The notes under the pieces were generated by a model. The model worked only from the letters and a program-made list of their open reading frames with translations. It was not told where the DNA came from and made no database searches. Below are positions 8,384 through 15,787 of a stretch of DNA of 64,000 nt, piece after piece. Position 1 is the stretch's first letter. Each line of letters begins with the position of its first letter. The translations under genes were made by a program, and so were the position numbers. The DNA lies in contig JAQXEU010000028.1 in assembly GCA_029250685.1 (NCBI GenBank), positions 78,978 through 142,977 of the forward strand, in the 5' to 3' direction. Origin of the DNA: Polaribacter sp. Its GTDB lineage: Bacteria; Bacteroidota; Bacteroidia; Flavobacteriales; Flavobacteriaceae.

Positions 8384-8441
8384 ACAGTAATAATTTATCG
8401 TGTAATTAAATCAATTTATTAATTATCAAAATTCAATTATT

Positions 8442-9599
8442 ATGTCACGTTATCATTCATTAGGGAGAATTCCAAAAAAAAGACATACAACATTCAAAAA
8501 AAAAGACGGTAGTTTATACCAAGAAGAATTATTTGGTACGGCAGGTTTTGCCGGAATGTCATCATTACTTTATCATATTCATCCGCCAACTGTTGTAACA
8601 GAAATTAAAGATAAAGGTGCTGTTATGCCAAAAATAGCGGTTGAAAAAAACATGAAAGCTTTAAGTTTTAAAGGATTTTCTTTACCTGTTGAAGAAGATT
8701 TTTTAGACAGTAGAAAAACCTTATTTGTAAACAATGATTTGCATATTGGTTTGGCTGCACCAAAATCTTTTTCGAAAGATTATTTTTATAAAAATGGCGA
8801 TGCAGATGAAATGCTTTTCATTCATGTTGGCTCTGGAACATTAAGAACCAATTACGGAAACATCCCTTTTAAATATGGTGATTATTTAATCATTCCGAAA
8901 GGAGTTATTTATCAAATAGACTTTGACACAGAAGACAATCGTATTTTATATGTTGAATCTTTTGAGCCAATTTTTACACCAAAAAGATACCGCAATAATT
9001 TTGGGCAGTTATTAGAGCATTCTCCTTTTTGTGAAAGAGACATGCGTTTGCCTGAAAATCTAGAAACACATGATGAAAAAGGTGAGTTCTTAGTGAAAAT
9101 TAAGAAACAAGGAAACATGTGGGAATATATTTATGGAAATCATCCTTTTGACGTTGTTGGATGGGACGGATTTCATTACCCATACGCTTTTTCAATTCAT
9201 GATTTTGAACCAATAACAGGTCGAATTCACATGCCACCTCCAATCCACCAAACATGGGAATCCGCAGGTTTCGTTGTGTGTAGTTTTGTTCCACGTATGT
9301 ATGATTATCATCCAGAAAGCATTCCTGCACCATATCACCATAGCAATATAGATTCTGAAGAATTGCTTTATTATGTTGATGGAGATTTTATGAGTAGAAA
9401 CGGGATTGAAAAAGGGCAAATTACATTGCATCCAGGTGGTGTTCCTCACGGACCTCATCCAGGAGCAATAGAAAGAAGTGTCGGAAAAAAAGAAACTGGA
9501 GAATTAGCGGTTATGATAGATCCTTTCAGACCAATGTCTATTACAGAAGAAGCATTAAAATTACAAGTAGACGATTATCATAAATCTTGGATTTTATAA
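8442..9599 (+). CDS. hmgA: Homogentisate 1,2-dioxygenase
   Basis: This Fe(II) enzyme opens the ring of homogentisate to maleylacetoacetate in tyrosine/phenylalanine breakdown. The 385-residue protein has the cupin-like N-terminal domain (FIHVGSGTLRTNYG, GDYLIIPKG) and the C-terminal iron site region with YHHSNIDSEELLYYVDGDF and HPGGVPHGPHPG, which supply the His/Glu/His ligands of the family. It is shorter than the about 440-residue proteobacterial and human enzymes, as usual in Bacteroidota. hppD follows 56 bases later, the preceding pathway step. Confidence 0.93.
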   Translation: MSRYHSLGRIPKKRHTTFKKKDGSLYQEELFGTAGFAGMSSLLYHIHPPTVVTEIKDKGAVMPKIAVEKNMKALSFKGFSLPVEEDFLDSRKTLFVNNDLHIGLAAPKSFSKDYFYKNGDADEMLFIHVGSGTLRTNYGNIPFKYGDYLIIPKGVIYQIDFDTEDNRILYVESFEPIFTPKRYRNNFGQLLEHSPFCERDMRLPENLETHDEKGEFLVKIKKQGNMWEYIYGNHPFDVVGWDGFHYPYAFSIHDFEPITGRIHMPPPIHQTWESAGFVVCSFVPRMYDYHPESIPAPYHHSNIDSEELLYYVDGDFMSRNGIEKGQITLHPGGVPHGPHPGAIERSVGKKETGELAVMIDPFRPMSITEEALKLQVDDYHKSWIL

Positions 9600-9655
9600 A
9601 AAACTCAAATAAACAATACACCTGTTTACACAGGAAAAAATAAACATCAAAGAAG

Positions 9656-10816
9656 ATGGCAAAAGAAGTAAAATCAGTAAACTACGGTTTAGAAAAAATA
9701 TTTGAAGGAGCACAAGATTTCCTTCCATTGTTAGGAACAGATTATGTAGAGTTCTATGTTGGTAATGCCAAACAAGCTGCGCATTTTTACAAAACAGCTT
9801 TCGGTTTTCAATCATTAGCATATAAAGGGTTAGAAACAGGATCAAAAGATTCTGTAAGTTATGTTTTGGTTCAAGATAAAATACGATTAGTCTTGACAAC
9901 GCCTTTAAACAGCAAGTCTCCAATCAACGATCATATTGTAAAACATGGTGACGGCGTAAAAGTTGTCGCTCTTTGGGTTGATGACGCAAGGAAAGCTTAT
10001 GAAGAAACTACAAAAAGAGGAGCAAAATCATATTTAGAGCCAACCCTAGAAACTGATGAACATGGAGAAATTGTAAAAGCAGGGATATATACGTATGGAG
10101 AAACGGTTCATATGTTTGTAGAGCGAAAAAATTATACAGGAGCATTTATGCCAGGTTTTAGAAAATGGGATTCTGACTACAATCCAACTTCAGTTGGTTT
10201 AAAATACATTGACCACATGGTTGGAAATGTAGGTTGGAATCAAATGGATGTTTGGGTAAAATGGTACGAAGACGTAATGGGATTCGAAAACTTTTTATCT
10301 TTTGATGACAAGCAGATTCACACAGAATATTCTGCCTTAATGAGTAAGGTAATGTCAAACGGAAATGGGCGCATTAAATTCCCAATTAACGAACCAGCAA
10401 AAGCCGCAAAAAAATCTCAGATTGAAGAATATTTAGATTTTTATGAAGGCTCTGGTGTACAACACATCGCTGTTGCCACAGATGACATTATCAAAACCGT
10501 AAGTCAATTAAAAGCACGTGGAGTTGAGTTTTTGCCTCCACCTCCTCAATCTTATTATGACATGATTCCTGAAAGATTAGGTGAACACCGGGAAATGATG
10601 AAAGAAGATATTGGTGAATTGCAAAAACTTTCAATTATGATTGATGCTGATGAAGAAGGATATTTATTACAAATATTCACAAAGCCTGTAGAAGATAGAC
10701 CAACCTTATTTTTTGAAATCATTCAAAGAATGGGTGCTAGAGGTTTTGGAGCTGGTAATTTTAAAGCATTGTTCGAATCAATTGAAAGAGAACAAGCGAA
10801 CAGAGGTACATTATAA
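9656..10816 (+). CDS. hppD: 4-hydroxyphenylpyruvate dioxygenase
   Basis: HppD converts 4-hydroxyphenylpyruvate to homogentisate with O2 and Fe(II). The 386-residue protein has two vicinal-oxygen-chelate domains: an N-terminal one starting DYVEFYVGNAKQAAHFY, and the catalytic C-terminal one with the ligand-bearing segments YIDHMVGNV, VQHIAVATDDI and GYLLQIFTKPV (His, His, Glu expected). The conserved C-terminus with FFEIIQRMGARGFGAGNFKALF is present. Together with hmgA it provides two consecutive steps of tyrosine catabolism. A strong terminator follows. Confidence 0.96.
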   Translation: MAKEVKSVNYGLEKIFEGAQDFLPLLGTDYVEFYVGNAKQAAHFYKTAFGFQSLAYKGLETGSKDSVSYVLVQDKIRLVLTTPLNSKSPINDHIVKHGDGVKVVALWVDDARKAYEETTKRGAKSYLEPTLETDEHGEIVKAGIYTYGETVHMFVERKNYTGAFMPGFRKWDSDYNPTSVGLKYIDHMVGNVGWNQMDVWVKWYEDVMGFENFLSFDDKQIHTEYSALMSKVMSNGNGRIKFPINEPAKAAKKSQIEEYLDFYEGSGVQHIAVATDDIIKTVSQLKARGVEFLPPPPQSYYDMIPERLGEHREMMKEDIGELQKLSIMIDADEEGYLLQIFTKPVEDRPTLFFEIIQRMGARGFGAGNFKALFESIEREQANRGTL

Positions 10817-10828
10817 CTTTTAACACAT

Positions 10829-10860
10829 AAGAGTCAAGATTAATTCTTGACTCTTTTTTT
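10829..10860 (+). terminator. Intrinsic terminator after hppD
   Basis: A 9-bp stem GAGTCAAGA / TCTTGACTC with a 5-base loop is followed by seven T. It ends 6 bases before the next ATG, so the downstream gene either depends on read-through or is started within the hppD gene. Confidence 0.85.
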
Positions 10861-10866
10861 ATCAAA

Positions 10867-11787
10867 ATGAATAAAGAAGAATTACTTAAAGCAATAGAAG
10901 AAAAGTATAAAAGACTTGGGGTTCCATTAGAGACAATGCTTGAAGGTTTGTTACACAGCACACCAATTACGTATTGGGATTACATTCAGACTGATGCTTT
11001 ATTAGGTTTACAAATTCCGAGAACTACACAACCAGATGAAATGGTTTTTATCATGTATCATCAAGTTAATGAGTTATTGTTTAAAATGATTTTGTGGGAA
11101 ATCGACCAAATTTCACTCTCTAAGGAAGCAATTACAGCAGGAAAATTCTCAAAACATTTAATGAGAATTAGCAGGTATTTTGATATGCTTTGTAGCTCTT
11201 TTACTGTAATGGGCGAAGGAATGGATGTTGAACAGTATTTAAAATTCAGAAATACATTAGCGCCAGCAAGTGGGTTTCAATCTGCACAATACAGAAAAAT
11301 TGAATTTGCCTCAACAGAACTTATCAATTTAATTGACGCACGTTTCAGAGATACAATTGACAGAAATTCATCCTTTAGAAATGCATTTGAGCATTTGTAT
11401 TGGCAAGCAGCTGGTAAAAATCATTCTACAGGAGAAAAATCAATTTTGATTAAACTCTTCGAAAAAAAATATATGGGAGATTTTATCGATTTTATGGAAG
11501 ATTACAATGAATGCAATTTGTCTAAAAAGTTTCAACAACTACCAGAGGATGTTCAGAAAAACCCTGAATTGATAAAAGCAATGCGCCATTACGACTATAC
11601 CGTAAACGTAAAATGGGTTTTAGCACATTATGATGCTGCTGGGAAATATTTAGGCGGTGGTGATAAAGATATCGAAGCAACTGGAGGAAGTAATTGGAGA
11701 AAATATATGCACCCAAAGTACCAAAGACGAATTTTCTTCCCATATTTATGGAGCGAAGAAGAACTCAAAAACTGGGGAAATTTCTAA
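10867..11787 (+). CDS. Tryptophan 2,3-dioxygenase family heme protein
   Basis: The 306-residue protein matches the tryptophan 2,3-dioxygenase fold. An N-terminal segment YWDYIQTDALLGLQ precedes DEMVFIMYHQVNELLFKMIL, equivalent to the family HDEMxFIxxHQxxELWFK block. The likely heme ligand His lies in KWVLAHYDAAGKYL, followed by the substrate-loop segment EATGGSNWRKYM. Canonical enzymes open tryptophan to N-formylkynurenine. The substitutions around the ligand and loop leave the substrate less certain than the fold. Position after hmgA-hppD places it in an aromatic amino acid degradation neighbourhood, although a terminator separates them. Confidence 0.88.
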   Translation: MNKEELLKAIEEKYKRLGVPLETMLEGLLHSTPITYWDYIQTDALLGLQIPRTTQPDEMVFIMYHQVNELLFKMILWEIDQISLSKEAITAGKFSKHLMRISRYFDMLCSSFTVMGEGMDVEQYLKFRNTLAPASGFQSAQYRKIEFASTELINLIDARFRDTIDRNSSFRNAFEHLYWQAAGKNHSTGEKSILIKLFEKKYMGDFIDFMEDYNECNLSKKFQQLPEDVQKNPELIKAMRHYDYTVNVKWVLAHYDAAGKYLGGGDKDIEATGGSNWRKYMHPKYQRRIFFPYLWSEEELKNWGNF

Positions 11788-11811
11788 AAAATATGAAATA
11801 TTTAACATTGG

Positions 11812-11838
11812 CTGCTTGCGAAAACAAGCAGTTTTTTT
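11812..11838 (+). terminator. Intrinsic terminator after the tryptophan dioxygenase gene
   Basis: A 7-bp stem CTGCTTG / CAAGCAG with a 6-base loop is followed by seven T. Confidence 0.8.
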
Positions 11839-11884
11839 GGTTTTGGAATAGATATTGTCATTCCTTTTTTATAAGTTTGAAAAC

Positions 11885-12661
11885 ATGAAAAAAAATATTT
11901 TTCTTTTTATCGCATTTTGTATTGCTTTTAGTTCTTATTCTCAAGAAGAAACTACCGTTTTTAAAAAAGGTGAATGGCTACGTTATAAAATGAGCTACAG
12001 TGGTTTTTTTAAAGCTGGAAACGCAACATTATCTATTGATACAGACACTATTAACGGAAAAGAGGTTTTTCATGTGACTGGAAAAGGCTGGACAACTGGA
12101 GTTATAAAATGGTTCTTTAAAGTAAATGACACCTACGAATCTTATTTTGACAAAGAGACTATAAAGCCCTACGTATTTAAAAGGAATATTAATGAGGGTG
12201 GTTATAAAATTAACAGAGAAGTTAAATTTAATTACGAAACACAAAAAGCAACTGTTACTGATTTTAGACTTCAAACAAAAGAAAGTGTAAATTTTACAAA
12301 CATACAAGACATGATGTCTTCATTTTATTATTTAAGAAATCATGACGTCAGTAAACTAAAAGTAGGTGACGGAATTGATTTAGATATGTTTCTAGATTCT
12401 CAAGTCTACCCTTTTAAATTGCGTTTTTTAGGAACTGAAATCTTAAAAACAAGTTTTGGGAAAATTAAAACATTAAAATTTAGACCAATGGTTCAAGCTG
12501 GTCGAGTTTTTAAAGCAAACGAAAGTGTTACAATTTGGATAACAGCAGATGACAACAAAATTCCCATAAAATTGAAAGCATCACTATCCGTTGGTTCTTT
12601 AAGAGCGGAATTAGATGCTTATAAAGGTCTTGCAAATTCTTTTAAAATTATATACGATTAA
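11885..12661 (+). CDS. Exported DUF3108 domain protein
   Basis: The 258-residue protein starts with a Sec signal peptide (KKNIFLFIAFCIAFSSYS, cleavage probably before QEE). The mature part begins FKKGEWLRYKMSYSGFFKAGNATLSI, characteristic of DUF3108 periplasmic proteins of beta-rich, lipocalin-like shape. I chose the ATG at 11885; a TTG 30 bases upstream would add a segment before the signal peptide. The function of the family is unknown. It is followed 41 bases later by an M23 peptidase lipoprotein, hinting at an envelope role. Confidence 0.85.
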   Translation: MKKNIFLFIAFCIAFSSYSQEETTVFKKGEWLRYKMSYSGFFKAGNATLSIDTDTINGKEVFHVTGKGWTTGVIKWFFKVNDTYESYFDKETIKPYVFKRNINEGGYKINREVKFNYETQKATVTDFRLQTKESVNFTNIQDMMSSFYYLRNHDVSKLKVGDGIDLDMFLDSQVYPFKLRFLGTEILKTSFGKIKTLKFRPMVQAGRVFKANESVTIWITADDNKIPIKLKASLSVGSLRAELDAYKGLANSFKIIYD

Positions 12662-12665
12662 ATTG

Positions 12666-12673
12666 TATTTTTG
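12666..12673 (+). promoter_or_regulatory. Candidate promoter for the M23 peptidase gene
   Basis: TATTTTTG is an exact TAnnTTTG element 29 bases before the TTG start at 12703. Confidence 0.45.
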
Positions 12674-12702
12674 CGTTGGACGTTTATAAAAATTAATTTC
12701 TT

Positions 12703-13980
12703 TTGAAAAAAATAGCTTTTCTTTTACTAACATTAATCATCTTTAGTTCTTGCAAAGATGATAATCCAGAAAATATTGAAGAAATTGTAACGGTAATTGA
12801 GCCAGAAGAAGTCTTTGAATTTGGTTATAAATTAAACGATTACTTGGTCATAAATGATACTATTGAAAAAGGTGAAAGCTTTGGCGTTATTTTAGACAGA
12901 CATCATGTAGATTATCCGATTATAAATAAAATCGCTTCAAAAATAAAAGACACTTTTGATGTTAGACGAGTTAGAGCAGGAAAACCATATACAATTTTAG
13001 CAGCAAAAGATTCTACTGAAAAAGCACAGGTTTTTATTTATAAAAACAATAAAACTACTGCAACTATTGTAGAATTTAACGATTCAATAATTCATAGTTA
13101 TAAATTCAGAAAAGAAATTAAAACAATTGAAAAAGAAGTTCATGGTAAAATTTATTCTAGCTTTTCACAATCGATGGACAGCTTGCGATTAACACCAAAC
13201 TTAACAAATAGAGTTGCAGATATTTACGCTTGGACATTAGATTTTTTCAAACTTCAAAAAGGCGATACGTTTAAATTGATTTATGAAGAAAACGTTATTA
13301 ACGACACTACTTTTGTTGGTTACGGAAAAGTAAAAGCGGCAGTCTTTAATCACAGAGGGAAAGACATTTTTGCCTATAGATTTGTTCCTGACAAGAAAAG
13401 AGGTATTGTTGAATTTTATGATGGAGATGGTAATATGTTACGAAGACAATTTTTAAAATCACCCATAAAATTTCAATATAGAGTCTCTTCTAGATATGAT
13501 TTAAATAGAAGAATTGCTTTATATGGCAATAAAGTAAAAGCGCATAAAGGAACCGATTTTGCTGCAAATTACGGCACACCAATTATGGCGACTGCAAGTG
13601 GAACAGTAACAGAGTCTGCTTATAGAAAAAGAGGAAACGGCCATTATGTAAAAGTAAAACATAACAATACCTATACAACTCAATATCTACATATGAGTCG
13701 TAGAAATGTAAAACGCGGGCAATTTGTAAAGCAAGGAGATATCATTGGTTTTGTTGGCTCAACAGGAAGTAGTAGCGGAAATCATGTTTGTTATCGTTTT
13801 TGGAAACACGGTAAACAAGTTGATCCGTTTAAACAAAAATTACCATCTGCAGCGCCTTTAAAAAAGAGTTTAAAACCAACTTTTTTAACACATATTTCTC
13901 CTTTAAAAGAGCAATTAGAAAATATTGAGGGGCTAAGTCCAAGAATAGTTGAACTAGATTCAAACAATATTACTTTTTAA
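12703..13980 (+). CDS. M23 family metallopeptidase, predicted surface or outer membrane lipoprotein
   Basis: The 425-residue protein begins at TTG with a lipoprotein signal (AFLLLTLIIFSSC, lipidated C17). The residues after the cysteine, KDDNPE, resemble the K-(D/E)2 lipoprotein export signal described in Capnocytophaga for surface lipoproteins. The C-terminal LytM/M23 domain (about residues 280-390) has zinc ligands in AHKGTDFAANYGTP and QYLHMS, and so should be an active peptidoglycan endopeptidase. The N-terminal two-thirds looks like the OapA/LysM-like region of DD-metallopeptidases. No ATG would preserve the signal peptide, which supports the TTG start. Confidence 0.9.
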   Translation: MKKIAFLLLTLIIFSSCKDDNPENIEEIVTVIEPEEVFEFGYKLNDYLVINDTIEKGESFGVILDRHHVDYPIINKIASKIKDTFDVRRVRAGKPYTILAAKDSTEKAQVFIYKNNKTTATIVEFNDSIIHSYKFRKEIKTIEKEVHGKIYSSFSQSMDSLRLTPNLTNRVADIYAWTLDFFKLQKGDTFKLIYEENVINDTTFVGYGKVKAAVFNHRGKDIFAYRFVPDKKRGIVEFYDGDGNMLRRQFLKSPIKFQYRVSSRYDLNRRIALYGNKVKAHKGTDFAANYGTPIMATASGTVTESAYRKRGNGHYVKVKHNNTYTTQYLHMSRRNVKRGQFVKQGDIIGFVGSTGSSSGNHVCYRFWKHGKQVDPFKQKLPSAAPLKKSLKPTFLTHISPLKEQLENIEGLSPRIVELDSNNITF

Positions 13981-13998
13981 AGATTTAGAAAAAATCAA

Positions 13999-15570
13999 AT
14001 GGCTTTAAAAAACATAAATCCAACTAAAACAAAAGCTTGGCAAAAGTTAACTTCTCATTTTGATGATATAAAAGACATTCATCTTAAAGAATTCTTTAAA
14101 AACAACACCAACAGAGCTTCTGAATTATCAATTACTTTTGATGATTTTAAAATTGATTATTCTAAAAATAGAATTACAAATGAAACATTAGATCTATTAA
14201 TTGAACTTGTAAATGAAGTTGATTTAAAAGATGCAATCCAAAAATATTTTTCTGGTGATATAATAAATACTACAGAAAATAGAGCTGTTTTACACACTGC
14301 TCTAAGAGACTCTTCATCAAATAAAATAATTATCAATAACACAGATGTAAAACCAGAAATAAGTCTTGTTTTAAATGAGGTTGAGCTTTTTTCTGAAAAA
14401 ATAATTTCTGGTGAATGGAAGGGTTTTACTGGAAAGTCAATTACAGATATTGTTAACATCGGAATTGGAGGTTCTGATTTAGGCCCAAATATGGTTGTAA
14501 ATGCATTACAACATTATAAAAATCATTTAACAACACATTTTGTTTCTAATATTGATGGTGATCATATTTCTGAAATAATCAAGAAGTTAAACCCAGAAAC
14601 TACGCTGTTTATTGTCGTTTCTAAAACATTTACAACACAAGAAACTCTAACAAATTCTACCACATTTAAAGAATGGTTTTTAAAATCTGCAACTCCGAAT
14701 GACATCTTTAAACATTTTGTTGCAGTATCATCTAACATTACAAAAGCAACAGAATTTGGAATCAACAAAGAAAACATTTTTCCAATGTGGAATTGGGTTG
14801 GCGGTCGTTTTTCTCTTTGGAGTGCCGTTGGACTATCAATAAGTTTATCTATTGGTTTTCAAAACTTCAAAAAGCTCCTAAAAGGCGCAGAAGAAATGGA
14901 CATGCATTTTGCTTCTGCAGATTTCAATAAAAACATCCCTGTTGTTTCTGCTTTAATTGGCATTTGGTATAACAATTTTTTTAATTGCGAAACGGAAGCC
15001 ATTTTACCATATTCTCAATATTTAAATATGTTTTCTGATTATTTACAACAAGCAAGTATGGAGAGTAATGGCAAAAGTGTTGATAGAAATGGTGAAAAAA
15101 TCGATTATCAAACTGGAGCAATCATTTGGGGAAATGTAGGGTCTAATATGCAACACGCATTTATGCAGTTATTGCACCAAGGAACAAAGTTGATTCCAAC
15201 TGAGTTTATTGGTTTTGAAGAATCATTATCTGGTTTAACAGTGCATCATAAAAAATTAATGGCTAATTTTTATGCTCAAACAGAAGCTTTGGCTTTTGGT
15301 AAAACCGAAGAAGAAGTCCATTTAGATTTAAAATTTAACCATCAGAGCAATAAACTGACATCATTACTTCCGTATAAAGTTTTTGATGGTAACAAACCTA
15401 GCACAACCCTATTAATTAAAAAATTAACTCCAAATTCTTTAGGCAAATTAATTGCAACTTATGAACATAAAATTTTTGTTCAAGGGATCGTTTGGAACAT
15501 TTTTAGTTTTGATCAATTTGGTGTAGAATTAGGCAAAGAGCTTGCTAATAAACACCTTAACAAACAGTAA
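13999..15570 (+). CDS. pgi: Glucose-6-phosphate isomerase
   Basis: Pgi interconverts glucose-6-phosphate and fructose-6-phosphate in the cytoplasm. The 523-residue protein has IVNIGIGGSDLGPNM, the first family signature region, NWVGGRFSLWSAVGLSI, and the C-terminal signature FDQFGVELGKELA. The length is slightly below the usual about 545. It starts 18 bases after the M23 gene, so it may be co-transcribed with it. Confidence 0.97.
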   Translation: MALKNINPTKTKAWQKLTSHFDDIKDIHLKEFFKNNTNRASELSITFDDFKIDYSKNRITNETLDLLIELVNEVDLKDAIQKYFSGDIINTTENRAVLHTALRDSSSNKIIINNTDVKPEISLVLNEVELFSEKIISGEWKGFTGKSITDIVNIGIGGSDLGPNMVVNALQHYKNHLTTHFVSNIDGDHISEIIKKLNPETTLFIVVSKTFTTQETLTNSTTFKEWFLKSATPNDIFKHFVAVSSNITKATEFGINKENIFPMWNWVGGRFSLWSAVGLSISLSIGFQNFKKLLKGAEEMDMHFASADFNKNIPVVSALIGIWYNNFFNCETEAILPYSQYLNMFSDYLQQASMESNGKSVDRNGEKIDYQTGAIIWGNVGSNMQHAFMQLLHQGTKLIPTEFIGFEESLSGLTVHHKKLMANFYAQTEALAFGKTEEEVHLDLKFNHQSNKLTSLLPYKVFDGNKPSTTLLIKKLTPNSLGKLIATYEHKIFVQGIVWNIFSFDQFGVELGKELANKHLNKQ

Positions 15571-15620
15571 TCTTCTCTTTAAAAAACTTAAAACTTAAAA
15601 ATTTAACATTTGCCTTTCGC

Positions 15621-15739
15621 TTGTTAACAAACTTGTTAATATTTAAAAAGCTGTTTATCAAGTAATAATATAATATTTTACTACTTTTGAATATCTTAAT
15701 TTTTTGTTAATACTTAACATTAAGTTAACATTGCAACTG
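15621..15739. promoter_or_regulatory. TTAAC-rich upstream region of the TonB receptor gene
   Basis: The 217-base gap before the receptor gene holds the perfect palindrome TTGTTAACAA (15621-15630), a second TTGTTAA nearby, TTGTTAATACTTAACA, and a direct repeat of TTAACATT (15714 and 15725 areas). Such clustered half-sites look like an operator region, but the base composition is very AT-rich and I cannot test significance. Confidence 0.3.
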
Positions 15740-15758
15740 TAAAAATTCAGGATTTTTG
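15682..15758 (+). promoter_or_regulatory. Two candidate promoters for the TonB receptor gene
   Basis: TACTTTTG at 15682-15689 is an exact TAnnTTTG. Closer to the gene, GATTTTTG at 15751-15758 (one mismatch) has TTG at 15731-15733, 17 bases upstream, a plausible -33 box, and would give a leader of about 25 bases. Confidence 0.4.
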
Positions 15759-15787
15759 CAAAACATTTAATAACTTAAAATTTCAAA

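Noticed and set aside
11657..11888. Two small plus-strand frames at the end of the tryptophan dioxygenase gene
   Set aside because: They overlap the conserved C-terminus of that gene in other frames and run through the terminator hairpin.
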